NCBI GenBank assembly: GCA_016801845.1
Contig: CM028927.1
Location: 11,248,001 to 11,312,000 of the forward strand
DNA: 64,000 bases
Direction of reading: 5' to 3'
From: Polydactylus sextarius
Lineage: Eukaryota > Chordata > Actinopteri > Polynemidae
A program made the translations under genes and the position numbers. The notes beneath the pieces are model-generated. The model was not told where the DNA came from and did no database searches. It worked only from the letters and a program-made list of their open reading frames with translations. Every line of letters begins with the position of its first letter. The first letter of the stretch is position 1. This document shows, one piece after another, positions 37,974-50,305 of this stretch.

Positions 37974-40677
37974 TGTGTGTGTGTGTGAATAGGCTGCAGG
38001 CTAGCCATGACTGCATGATGCCTGCAGAGCACAGAGGGAGGCGATCCTGTTGTCTATTTTTTTAAGTCTGCACCAGTGTAGATTGTGTATGTGTTATAAT
38101 CTGCATAATTTAGCAAAAGTTAAATCATCCTGTGTAAGATATGTGAGATAATAAGGTGTCATAAAGCCGGTCATGTGAATCCTCATTTTCCATATGATAA
38201 TTATATTTGTCTTGTATTTAAATATATGGCCATGAGCACCATCTCGTAATTTTCTCGGACGTGCATGTGTGTAAGTCTGATATAATTCCTGTGACATTTG
38301 TAATAACAAGAAGTCAAGTGGAACAAACCCCATTTATTAAGCGTCTTTAAATATTCTGTCAAGTACTCTGAATTATACCAGCATCCATTTGTTGATGATA
38401 ATTCAAGGAAGATCATCAAGGTGATATGATCAAGTGGTATTACTGTATCTGCCTCGGGTTTAATGATGAGTGCAGCCTGTGAAATGGCTTTTTATTCACC
38501 TGTCAAAGTAGAGATTGTGTACTTGGGGGTTAAGATGGAAACAATTACTGCTGTGAAATTTCATTGACTTTATTAACATGCAGTTGAGTTAAGGGGTTAT
38601 CATGGCTTTATCCAATAAGCTGATTTCTAAGATGTCATGAAAATGAGAAACCTCGGAGATTAGGGAAACCTGATTTCCCCAGGTTAGATTTATCCTTGAG
38701 AATACAGATGTCTCTGCCACGTACACTATAAAGGTATTTTCTATATGCATTCTAATTGTTTTTTTTTTTTTTTTTGCATATACAGACTTTATTCAATGTG
38801 AGAGTAAGCAGGTGGATAATAGGAGGATGATGACATAAAGACATTGTCAGGTTTTGGGAGTAATCTGATTACTGACCTGCTATAAACAGAAGGATTGCAG
38901 GATCCTCTGGTGCGTGCAGCGAATTCCCCAATTACCCACATTACTCGGTTTCTCTGAGTAACCTGGTTACTTAAATGCATTTAAATGGCATTGATTGTAG
39001 CTGCACTCAAATAACCTCGATTCCTGTTGTTGCATTTGACCTGTTAGTCTGAGCAGAATAGGAAACATACACCAGCACGCACCTTAATGTGCGCAAAAGA
39101 AGAAGAACAGCAGTGTATTTTTTCCGCGTATATTTCTCCATGCTGCGAACCTAAGCTCTTATCAAAGGAAAATATTTACCACTTAGACACGTTGGCCTAA
39201 TTCCATATAGGTAACACGTTATCTTGGCATAATAACACAAGAACTTACCTGCCAGTGTGTGTTCAGTATGGTGCCTACACAGTAGCAATGATGTGAATAA
39301 ACTCATTCATGTATAACCAACTCCCATCAGTATTGTGCAATCATTTCAACCATAATTATATTGGCCCCAGGTCTTTTATATCACCAACAGTTTACTTTAG
39401 TTGCTTTATCGACTTATAAATTTAGAGTTACAGCTTGTTCTGTTTCGCAAAGGGCAAACACTGATGCAGCACGATTCGTTATTATCGGTTTAAACGTTGA
39501 GTTTTAGTGTCTCGTTATCTACATGCTGTTTTGGTTTTATTTAATTAATATCGGCATCAATGAACAATTTTAAGCGTTTGATGATCTAAAGTTGTTTCGG
39601 AGCATTTCCTTAACGCTGTTTTCCGTCGAGGCATTTGGTGACACACACACATACACACTTTTGCCTGAGTGTTAGTTTCAATAGTATTCGTTTTAATGGG
39701 GAGTTTTAATATCTCTAAATGCCGCTTTTAATTGTTTTAATTGTAGTTGTTTCAGAGGGGCATTTAGGCATCAAATCAACAGCTGGAAATTGCTACCAGC
39801 CAACTCTGGATATGGTTTGTAAATCTGTCAGTTTTTCATGTTTGTGCTTCTTTTTTTTTTTTATTCCCAAATTAAACTCCCTTGGCTAACATAAAAGAAA
39901 ATGAAATACAATTAGATCATATATGTGTTTAGACACAGATTATTCATCGTCCATATGCCATCTCCTAAATTGAATTCATAGTGGGAATGGATAAGTAATC
40001 TAATCACACATTTTTAAATGAGAAATATTGAATTTCACTCCAGAGATCCAAATGGTATTAGTGTGATTCCCTAAAATGCTCTTTCATGGGTTTTTCCACA
40101 TGATAAGGCAGCATATCTGTTGGAGGATGCTGGATGCACTAATAGCAGGTGTTTTCACACAGGTGTGGTTTCTGACTTAATTAAGTTAATTAAGCTAATT
40201 GGTTAATTAAACAATCAATTATCCCATCATTCCCTCTCGTATGCTATTACGGTCATTGCACTGCACTCAGGCCTGTGTCCAAATCCTCCACTTGGCTTCA
40301 GATGATTTAAATGAGTGCATCTGTCTCCACAGTATGGATGGATGGATGGATTAAATAATGAAATGAAGGGAAAAATGATGGATGCGTTCTGATAGGGAGT
40401 AATAACAAACGGCTGGATTGGTAGATGAGTGAATGAAAGGATAAAGGGAGGGGTTAACTTTTCATGAAAGGCAGTGATCCTGGACCTGTTCACAGAAATA
40501 TTCCCTGTGCTCAACAGCAGGCAGATTCACTAACCTTTAGTCTCTCTTGATGAAACCACTCACATTCTTTGCCATTTCTAGGTTAATTAAAATGCCGTAG
40601 GCTTTAGTTACATCAACCGTAAAGACACTGAAAATTATACATTTTCTCCCCACTAAAAATAGAGCACATACCAACAT

Positions 40678-40678
<1 letters not shown>
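37974..40678. other. Intron, possible conserved elements, no gene seen
   Basis: 38430-38720 and 40090-40330 are unique, repeat-free and evenly composed. The second contains three TTAATTAA octamers. A T17 run lies at 38759-38775. Remaining sequence shows nothing recognisable. Confidence 0.4.
40177..40210. promoter_or_regulatory. Cluster of three TTAATTAA homeodomain-like sites
   Basis: TTAATTAA occurs at 40177-40184, 40186-40193 and 40203-40210, with CTAATTGG at 40195-40202 between the last two. TAAT cores are the general recognition sequence of homeodomain proteins. The cluster lies in unique, non-microsatellite sequence. Function as an intronic enhancer is inference only. Confidence 0.35.

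Positions 40679-40709
<31 letters not shown>
40679..40709. repeat. Poly-T run (31 T)
   Basis: Uninterrupted T31 on the + strand, the longest homopolymer in the window. No retroposon body was recognised on either side. Confidence 0.95.
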
Positions 40710-41191
40710 CGGGTCCTAAAATGTGGCCACCAGATAAATGGCAGAGAATAAAAATTTACCCCAACATTCAGCCAGTTATGTACAAAATGGAGTGAATCTG
40801 TTGCACTATTTTAAAGGAAATTTCAACAGGCATTCAGCACTACAAGGTTTTTCTGCAGTGCTTCCCTCACACACATGTACACACACATACACATACATCT
40901 CACCCCCCCTTCCCTCCTTCTCTGTATCAACTCTGTGGATATAGTAGTCATACAGACAGCTAATGTCAAACCACCAATTACACAGTCAGTCGCTTTTTAT
41001 CCTCTCCCTCTCTCTTGTTCTGTCTTACGCATCCATAACCACCCACTGACACACACGCACACACAGAGAAAGAGAGAGAGACACACAAAATTATTCGAGT
41101 TCTGATGTCAGGCACTTTTGTTTATCAGTCACGTCAACAGCAAGTGTTACAGCATGGTAATTACTGCCGACCAGGACCTTTGTTTTGGTCT

Positions 41192-41192
<1 letters not shown>
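40710..41192. other. Intron with short CA/GA patches
   Basis: CA-rich strings at 40869-40898 and 41049-41087 and a GA run near 41067-41080. Nothing else is seen. Confidence 0.5.

Positions 41193-41250
<58 letters not shown>
41193..41250. repeat. Uninterrupted (AC)29 microsatellite
   Basis: 58 bases of perfect AC alternation. Two overlapping frames rich in Thr-His arise from it. Confidence 0.97.
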
Positions 41251-41252
<2 letters not shown>

Positions 41253-43019
41253 CTTCAAAGTGGAGACTCATCCCTTCATACATGTTACATGTGTTGGCAG
41301 TGGAGAAAAACCTTTTCACACTTCTGTCTACTGTATCTGGCTCTCTCCCTTCTCTGCCTTGCTCTCACTTTCTCTCTTTTTTTAATACCATTATTGGAAC
41401 CATCAGCCAGAGTGGTGGCATTTACTGGCCTTGACGCTCCCAGATACAGACGTAGACACACACACACACACACATTCATACTGTCTATCTGGGCATGTTG
41501 CCCACTGCATGCTAAGCTAATGAGATTGGCAAAGTGCCACATTACCAATATCAGTGGCAACCTCTCTTCCATTCTCTCTTAAATGTGTGCACACGTACAC
41601 ACAGACACACGACACACACGCAAATTCACACTCAGAGAGACACAGAATCAAACAGATGCAAACACACTTACAGACACAGGTGATCACACAAGAAGAAAAA
41701 TTCAACCATGTGTACAAAGTTGTACCCACAAAGACATTTCTGCAGTTAAATACAAAACAGAGCAGGAGGCACAAAGAGCTGGCAGGAATTTGAAATGAAA
41801 GGAAGCGATGGATGGATGGCAAAATATGTTGTCAGGATTCCAAGCAGATTTCATTCATGATGCAGAGTCTTGAAAAGTCTGACGAGAGTCACACTCACCT
41901 GGATTTGATCACATTTGGTTTTATTTATACATTATCAAAAGGAGGCTTGGTGCCATCTGTGACTTTATTCCAACTCCAAAACAATAAGAACTGGTTCCAT
42001 TCAACTCCCTCTATTCAATCCCATTTGTCATTCAGGTTTGACATCTCTTAACACATCTATTAAAAATTCACATTTCCCATATTTCCAATCTGAAGACAGT
42101 AGTTGTGAATGTCACAGAGAATTTAACTAAAGTTGTGACATAATGCCGTTTTTGGATCTTTCTGCCCATAAATGACAGCAAAAGTGGGTAGAAATCACTT
42201 TACATTTGCTTCATTGTGCTTTAAAGCACCAGTATGAAACTTTCATGAAATGGTAGCCTTCAAACTATAAAACTTTAATTCTGGATGATACACTTGTTAT
42301 GGATCCGAAGTGTATTCTGTCTGAGAATAAGAAAAGAAGTGAGGACATTTCAAAAGTATTAGTTGTTAGGCAGTCAGATGCTGAACTTGGACCAGTGACA
42401 AACTACAAATTTACATTTCAAATCCAGTTATTGGTTCATTTTGTTGAACTGTGTCCCCCCAGTGCCTTTGAAAAAAACCTACTTAAAAAAAACCCAAAAA
42501 CCTTAAATACTTGAAAACCCTATAGATTGCGAACTATATTTTATTAGCCACCATGTTAAGGTTTAGAGGTCCTGCCTGCCAACATTTTGTCAATTTAGTC
42601 TTAAATGGAAACATTGTAGATGGTAGACAGTGGTTCTTTAATTTATTGTGAGAAGCACTGTAATATTATGTTGGCTTAAAATATGTATTTTTGTAATAAA
42701 AAAAAGAAAAGAAGTAAATTTAATAGAAGGTCAGTGTAAGGAAGAAATGAAATTAAATTACATTTCTGGCTGAATCTGATAATAGCTGGTATGAGCAGGT
42801 ACAGCTCTTTTCTTTCTTTTTTTTTGTCTTGTTTGCTAAGGGTCTGCGTCACACTCATTTTTGGAAACGTGTGTGAGCTTGGATTTGGTGTGTATCTGTA
42901 CAGTTTTACCAAGCTTCTTTTTGCCAATTTTTGTAGCGTCTCTCCCTTTGGCCAAACCAACAATGCTTCCAGCTGAGCTACTTCTTCAACTCATTAATCA
43001 TTTACTGAGCGAAATAAAT

Positions 43020-43033
<14 letters not shown>
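41251..43033. other. Intron, CA patches, no gene seen
   Basis: CA runs at 41456-41474 and 41588-41650. The rest to 43020 is unique AT-rich sequence. A T30 run occupies 43021-43050, its right part entering the hairpin described next. Confidence 0.5.
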
Positions 43034-43053
<20 letters not shown>

Positions 43054-43080
43054 GGGATCCTGTAAAAGAAAAAAAAAAAA
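43034..43080. repeat. 22-bp fold-back: poly-T / ACAGG-GAT-CCTGT / poly-A
   Basis: The right end of a T30 run continues into ACAGG (43051-43055), a 3-nt loop GAT, then CCTGT (43059-43063), AAAA, G and A12 (43069-43080). Arms 43034-43055 and 43059-43080 pair over 22 positions with a single T-G wobble. A homopolymer on each side of a short non-repetitive inverted core is not expected from slippage alone and suggests fold-back synthesis. Confidence 0.8.
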
Positions 43081-43877
43081 GGGAATATTGTTCAACCTGG
43101 GCTCTGAGCCGAGTGAAAATGTCCCAACATTTTAAATTTGCATAACTTCATTTTCAGGGTGAGATTTGTGTGAAATCCAAGGAAACATTCAATTGCTTTT
43201 TTTGTGCCTTGTTTTAATAATTTAAATACAGCGCTGTATTACAGTATAATCACATTTATTACGTATGAATGGATACATGAAAGTGCAAATCAGGAAACAT
43301 GTCCTCAGGATTACCATTTATAATTAGCGGTAATTGCTTTGACAGTAAAATATAATAGACATTCAACTTTGAAATTCTATATTTTTTCAGTTCATAAACT
43401 GTGTCCTCATATCACTTCTCACCCTGCTGGTTGTTTTGTGACGACACAAGCCATACACATAGAATGTGCTACCCACATATCCTTCTATTTTGAGAACAAA
43501 TACATGGTCCAGTAGAGTTGTGAGGCTGTGAAATACCAGTAGGAGACACAGGGAGTCTGCATTATACATTATATAACCTCTGATGAGGCTGCAAAGGGAC
43601 CTGGCAATCCACTGATCCATCATCACTCTGCTACACTTTTCACACATTTTTTCAATTTTTCTTTCCTCTACTAAATTGTCTCACTTCTTTTCTATAATCC
43701 CTTTACCATATATCCTCCTTTACCCTATGCATCACTGTTGTTCCCTGTGTTTTTTTTTTGTGTTTTTTTTTTATGTTTTTTTTTTTTTTTTACTTCTGTC
43801 CTCTCCAGTTTGGCAGCCCAACCCTCTGTGCCTGTTGCTACGGTTACCAGAGGGAGGGAAAAAAATGAGGAAGGAAG

Positions 43878-43879
<2 letters not shown>
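43081..43879. other. Intron; 16-bp palindrome and T-rich patch
   Basis: AATACAGCGCTGTATT at 43225-43240 is a perfect 16-bp palindrome within unique sequence. 43744-43792 is T-rich with interruptions. No gene was seen; the Phe-rich frame at 43676-43981 is low complexity. Confidence 0.6.

Positions 43880-43911
<32 letters not shown>
43880..43911. repeat. (GA)16 microsatellite
   Basis: 32 bases of perfect GA alternation within a wider purine-rich patch (43855-43960). Confidence 0.95.
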
Positions 43912-43914
<3 letters not shown>

Positions 43915-44356
43915 ATGGGAGAAACAGTGCACATGTGAGAAGGAGGAAGGAGCGATGGGAGATGTGGAGCTGATGTCATAACGTGGGCACAGCTTTTCTG
44001 CTAAGATTAAACAGTCATGGCAGTTAAAGTAACAAATTTTCAAACTTTGCTGTTATAGAAAAGAGACTGAGTCATTAACTTTACTTTAAAAAGATGTTCA
44101 AACCTTTGCCCTGAATAAACCTTGATCCCTGTTTTACCCATCCAGATTTGTCAGTTGGGTTGTCTTTGGGGTTTTGCTTTATTGCGCTTACAAAAGTGCA
44201 GTAAAAACTTAAACTAAAGTGCAGTAAACAAGAAAATCTTGAAATGAGTAACATGCTTAACATTAGAATGGCATTATACCATCTACTGCACTCTTGGGTT
44301 GCTGTCTAAGGTTGTGAATTAGCTCACAGGATGTGTAATTAAAGGGAAGTTTGACT

Positions 44357-44361
<5 letters not shown>

Positions 44362-44408
<47 letters not shown>
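44362..44408. repeat. (TA)n microsatellite, 47 bases
   Basis: Uninterrupted TA alternation. A Tyr-Ile frame across it is an artefact. Confidence 0.95.
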
Positions 44409-44410
<2 letters not shown>

Positions 44411-47400
44411 TCTATTTTATTTTACAAATTAATCATATCATCTATTAAGAAAAGTGAGATACACTTTTGTTTCTGTACTCCAGAGTTTTTTAAGAACCAT
44501 AGGTTTTGGTTGAGTATCATTAGAGAGACAAGAACAGGCTTCAACACAGTGAAGGTTACAGCACAATTTTCTACATTTTCCACGTTTCTCAAGTCTGACA
44601 GAACAACCTGATTAGAAACTACAAAGGCTATTGAGTTACATTGTGGAGAATTCAGAATTGAGTAATTTTAGCGCCTAGATAGAGAGTAAAAGTCAAGATG
44701 TTCTGGCGTCTGCTGCATCAGTTTTGACGCTTCTTATTTAATTAGTGTCTTGTGCATTCCACAGCTTAATGAAAGTGCAAGGCTGAAAACCTGGAGTGCT
44801 CTTTTAAAACATGGATGAAACAGCACCTCTCTCTCTGTAGCCCTCACTGTGTATGGGCTCTCTGATGTGTATATTCAGTGTCAAACTCTGAACTGGTTGC
44901 TTTTCTCTAAGCTTCTAACACTGGAGGGTTTCAGGTAAAAACATAATTTCCCTATGGAGATCAATAATGTCAAATATTTCTCTGAGTTTCTAATGAGCTT
45001 CCCAATGCAGAGGTTCTTGGGGTAACTTAATTTGCTCCAGGCCAGTGAATTGTTCATTTTTGTCGCTGCTTTTCTACTCGTTAAACATATCAATATCATA
45101 ATTCATCGGTGTGACGCTGCTGCTTAAGGGCTCATTTTAATGAATACGTCATTGCCAGGAAACAATCAATTTTCAGTCTAGACTACTTGTGATCAATCAC
45201 AGTTGCAATGAGTTGCTTTTACCCATGTATGTACACAGTAATCAATTGATGCCAATACTGTCTAACAGCTGGCTTGCCAATTAAAACTATAGTGTGGATG
45301 TATATGAAAGAAGACTTTGCATGCAAGTGCACTGTGGAGAAGTGGAGACACACAAGTGGAGACGTGATTCGATGAAAGTTATGCTCACTGAGTCATCAGG
45401 GTATTTATTTAGAAATGTTCATTCTAAGAATGGTTGAAATGTCATAATTGTGTTTGTTTCTAATCTGGCGGTCCTGTCAGTAATACTTTCACAAATTTGG
45501 AAACTTTCCTTGTGGTTTTAATGGGTTTTTAGATATTTGCCACCTTTGAGCGAGAGTTCCAAATGTAAAAACAGCATTAGATTCCATTAAGCTGCAGTGT
45601 GGCTTTAATATGCTTTTCAGTTGCTAAGAAAGATCGGAAATAACACACAAATATAAGAAGATAATAGCTGTGATTTACAAAATCTGTTTATAGAGTTTAT
45701 ATTTCTGGATGAGAAATCAGACTATATGTACCATCATGTCCTTTATACTGCATCCACATGCTTCACTGAACTATGCCTCAGCATGGCATTGATTTCCTGT
45801 TGAGTATCAATAACACATAAACTACATATAACATGTCACAGTTATAGCTCAGAAGATCCTTCTCTCCAAAGTAATCTTAGGACAGTTGTTGTGTGGTAGA
45901 TTATGACACTTACATGTCAGTATCATATACCACTGTCTTGTCAGAGCTGATATGAAACAAGTCTTTTTTTTTTTTTTCAGCTCAAAGTGCAGATACCATT
46001 TAGTATTGTTGCCTCAATCCATCACTGATCCCACATTCTGTTTTGATCTAACGCTGTCTGTCACTATGTGTGTTTTGACAAATATTTGGGCAGGTTGAAC
46101 ACATGTTTATCATCCACTGACATTCACGTAGGTATTTAAATGTTGTCAAATATGTGAAAATGAGATTTCCCTGTTTCTGACAGACTAAAAAAAAAAAAAA
46201 AAAACTAAAGGCAATCTAAGAGAAGTGGATAAGTCACCTCACCTGTATACTATATCTTGTCTTAAACTGAGTGTGATATTTTATTCAATATTTAATTGTT
46301 TTTTTTAATCTAAGTCTTTCAAAGAAATCCTTCCTTTAAGCAAAACATCAGAGTCAAAGGCTGAGGAGGTTATGTTATCCATAATCCTGGAGTACTTCCA
46401 TAGATAGTAAATATTGACACAACTGCTGTGACAGCACCAGCGATGATTTTACTAGTATAAGAGCAGAAGTCACAGATGTAGCCCTGCAGTCAGAGACTGT
46501 ACAATTTATTTTGATGTATTATCTCAAACAAAAATCCTATGAGCCCACAGAGACAGTTTCCAATCTACCAAAGAACAGTGTCTGATTGGACTTGACATTG
46601 ACTTTATTGTTCAAAATCACTGGAATATTGTAAAATAAATTCAGGTTTTTATTGTTTTGACCTTTAAGATATGAGATAGGTGTAACATAAAGATTAGAAG
46701 TGTGCTGGATTGAATCTCCAGACAGGCAGGAGAAATGTAGTGGAGCAGAGAGCCGACCACCACCACCAACCACCCATCCTCCCTCAAGACATGCTTGTTC
46801 CTTGAACAAGCATCTTAGTGCCTCTGCAGATGAGTTTAGTGCCTGTAATGAGTCACCTGATAGAAGAGATTGTGTGTTGCCCTGTGGATTTGAAGGACGG
46901 TGTTGTTGGGAAAAGTGCAAACAGTACATGTTCGGCTGAATCCCATCTTAAGGTAAGTGAAGGATGGAGGCTCAGTCCTGTGGGTGATCACTTCTACATG
47001 TGTGTCACACAGAGACCAGTCAGCAAGAATTTGCACTTCCATTTATACATTAAACATTGTGAGTACTATCCTCTGTCTCATCTTATTATTGAAATGATCT
47101 GGTGCACAATATTCCTATTGTTTCTCCACATGCACAGGAAGGGAGAGAGTCGAAAGGTGCGTTTAGTCTCTTAACAAATGTCTGAGAAGGTTTTAAAGGG
47201 GGTACCATGTTCACTTTTTTACTTTTTCAATGCATGACTATTAACTTGAGTGGTTAGTAGAGATTTTATGCGTTGCCATAGCTGTTAGTCTTTTTTTCTT
47301 TATTCTTACTAAATGATACTGAGGTAGCACTTATTAGCAATGGGAGTACAAAGCTTGCCCGAGAGGACCTCATATAGTCTAGAAATTACCAAGGCTTGAT

Positions 47401-48998
47401 GGACACGGTCCAGCTTTTTTGCATAATGCAACTTCGAGTATGGGTCCTTTGTGCAAAGTGCTTAAGTGTTCACAATTTATGTTTAAGTATGAGGGAAAAC
47501 AATAATTAAAGGTTTTGACTAGGTCGTACCATATATGCCATGTTGCTGTTATGTTAATAATTTGTTCCGGTTCAACAGTACTGAAAGGAACCTTATCATC
47601 TTTGGAAAGGTAGGATTTATAGCTGAGCAAATGTAGTACAACGCATCCTACTGAATGTACAATATTTCTGTGTGTAACCCATCTATTGGGATTACATTGT
47701 AGTAAGACCAGTTTCATGATTCATGTTGGTTAGCTCGAGCACCACTAAAGCAATTCACCGGATTTCCCAGAGCTCTGGAAGTGCTATTCAGATTAAACAA
47801 AGAAAGGAACAGGCTGTACTCGTTGCCTTTATATTAAATCTCTTACAGTCCTTTAGGGTGCTCTTGCTAGCAACAAAGATCCATAGAACTCACAAATAAG
47901 TAGGACGAGCATTCATGCATTTTGTGCTTGCCCTATCATAAATCACTGTATACTGGGACACAGTAAACACCAGATTGGCCTAAGGGCTGTTTCATGTGCC
48001 TGGAGCTGTTCATTTTGCTCACACTTGCCCTTTATGTCACCAGTCATCTGGATGTAGAGTTGTGTAACAACAGTAATGTGATTATTATATGCATATAGTT
48101 GAATTAAATCACTGTTCTCCTCACAGTAATTGCAATAATTTGATTACTGTGTGTTACTGTGTTTCTGCGTGTCAGGATTCCCAAATTTGGTTCTGAAGTG
48201 TTTCATTGATCCAGTCTGGCAGAGAAAGATGAGCTGGATTGCTGCTAATCTGGCAACCTTGAAAATGTCAATTGAGGCATCTGTGAGTGTGTGTATGCAT
48301 GTGTGTTTGGCAGCCATGGAGCAGTGTACGCTCGTCCCTATGGATATATGTGGTTCAGAGGGCCTCCTCCATCTGTGAGATGAGCTGTGCTACTACACAC
48401 AGCACAGATACAGACTAGCTGACAACATGATCAGTTACGTAGAGCTTTTGCCTTTTGGTTCAAGCTGACCGGCCAAGTGATTTAAAACAGTGGGGTCAAA
48501 AAATTGTTTAGCTTTTTTTTTTTTTTTTTGCCCAACTGTTAGACAACTTCTGTAAGATAATTCATCTCTACCGATGGGAGTCAAATTAAAAGAAAGTTTT
48601 GGGCTGCTACACAGCACTTTGAAACTCAAAATACCAAACGAAAAAAAAAAAGTTTTTCTTTTTTTGGCAGCAAATGACAAGAGATAATCTAACTTTATTT
48701 GAAATAAATTTTAATACCATAACTATTCTGCATAGCCTTTCACGAGGAAATATTGTTCAATGATGTCATCACATGAAAAAAAAAAAAAACTATGAATGAT
48801 GAATGTGGAGCTGGGGGCACCACATGTTTGCCCCAGGCTGCCCTTGTGGGGTTAATCAGTTAATGAACATGAGGTTGGAAATGTGCGTTCAGCTGAATTT
48901 CCCCTGGACAATTAAAGATTTTAAATAAAACAAACTCAATAATTGAGCAGATGAACTGTAGTTCAGAGAAGTGCTATATAAGGATTGTTGGTCCTGTG

Positions 48999-49001
<3 letters not shown>
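44409..49001. other. Intron, no gene seen
   Basis: 44830-45260 is unique, repeat-free sequence that could be conserved noncoding DNA. T15 (about 45964-45978) and A18 (46187-46204) runs are present. A 10-bp hairpin (46791-46800 with 46804-46813, loop CTT) lies inside a Cys-rich chance frame at 46700-46939. No splice-bounded coding segment was recognised. Confidence 0.5.

Positions 49002-49030
<29 letters not shown>
49002..49030. repeat. (TG)n microsatellite
   Basis: About 29 bases of uninterrupted TG alternation. Confidence 0.9.
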
Positions 49031-49033
<3 letters not shown>

Positions 49034-50274
49034 ATTCGTCATAAAAAGACTTAACTTCCTCCTGAATTATCAACTCCGTTTATATCAAAGGTTTGTTTTT
49101 CCTCTTTCCCTGTGCTCAGAGGCCTGCAGTTTAACACAAAGTGTTCACTTGAATATTCATGCAAAGACGTCCTTGCAGTGATTTGTGATGCACTTTTGCT
49201 GTTGAGAGTAGACTGGGCGAATCTAAATATCGTTGCGTGAGGTAGGTAAGATGAGTTTGAACATTATGATTCAGTGAACATACATTACAGCAAACTGTGG
49301 CCCTGCTAGATGACTTATCTGACTCCTCATTGTATATGAAATTTAAACCATTTAAATGTGTTCCATTTACTGTTACATGTGTATATGACAGTACTACTAA
49401 AATGTATTCATGTGCAAAATAAGAACCTCTCAACTTGACTCTACTTCTCTTTTAGATTAAAAAAAAAAATAATGTAATGTATGTAATGTAACTTTTCCAC
49501 ATAGTAAACAGTCAGACATCTCCCTATTAGTCTGGTAGCTCTTGAGGTAATAACCTAAAGATGGAAATGAAAACAAAAACACGTTTGCTTGGATGTATTA
49601 ATCATTTAAAAATACGTTATGGTATTCTGAAATTGCGTGACTGGATTCAGACTTTAAAGCAACAGATTGTTATATAACTGTGGACCAGACTGACCCTTTT
49701 CAGCTTGTTCTACCTTTGCTTCTCCATGTCTTTAATGTCTTAATGAGGGAGTGTGTGGTGAAGTGCAGGGTCTGTCAGACTGGAAATATGTGTGTTTTTA
49801 TGCTTGAACGAGGGCATGTGTTCACATCCTCTATTATACTAATAAGCATTTCTTGACAGATGAATGTCAGTGTTCTCAACATACGCTGTGTGGTTGCCAA
49901 CTTGGGCAAATGCCTAAAACGATATATGTTTATATGAACCCAGACACAGTGCAGTTGTACAAATTATCACTATTTTCTTCACTTCCTTTAAAAAAAGTAG
50001 GATCTGACCAGAAAGGATCACATCTATAGGGTTAGACAGGGAAGTGTCAGGCAACATGGCAGGAAATAAACAATTTAGTTTAGTGATGACATAGAAATTA
50101 AATTAGAATTACAATGGGAAATATGTAAATTCAAGAGAGATGTTTGCCTCCCCTGCGCCACCTCTCTGTATACACTGTATCTAGAGACAAGCTCAAATGA
50201 AATAATTAAATTTGAATCCTGAGAGTGCATCCTGTAATTGCCCTCTTAGTAAGCTCATCCAGCAGTAGCTGTAA

Positions 50275-50305
<31 letters not shown>

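Noticed and set aside
41105..41582. 109- and 154-residue frames with Thr-His repeats
   Set aside because: They run through the (AC)29 array; the remaining residues show no domain.
46537..46939. Cys-rich + frame and 130-residue minus frame
   Set aside because: The minus frame has two weakly similar SGDS-x-Q strings, but there is no recognisable domain and no convincing splice boundaries. Overlapping frames on both strands argue for chance.
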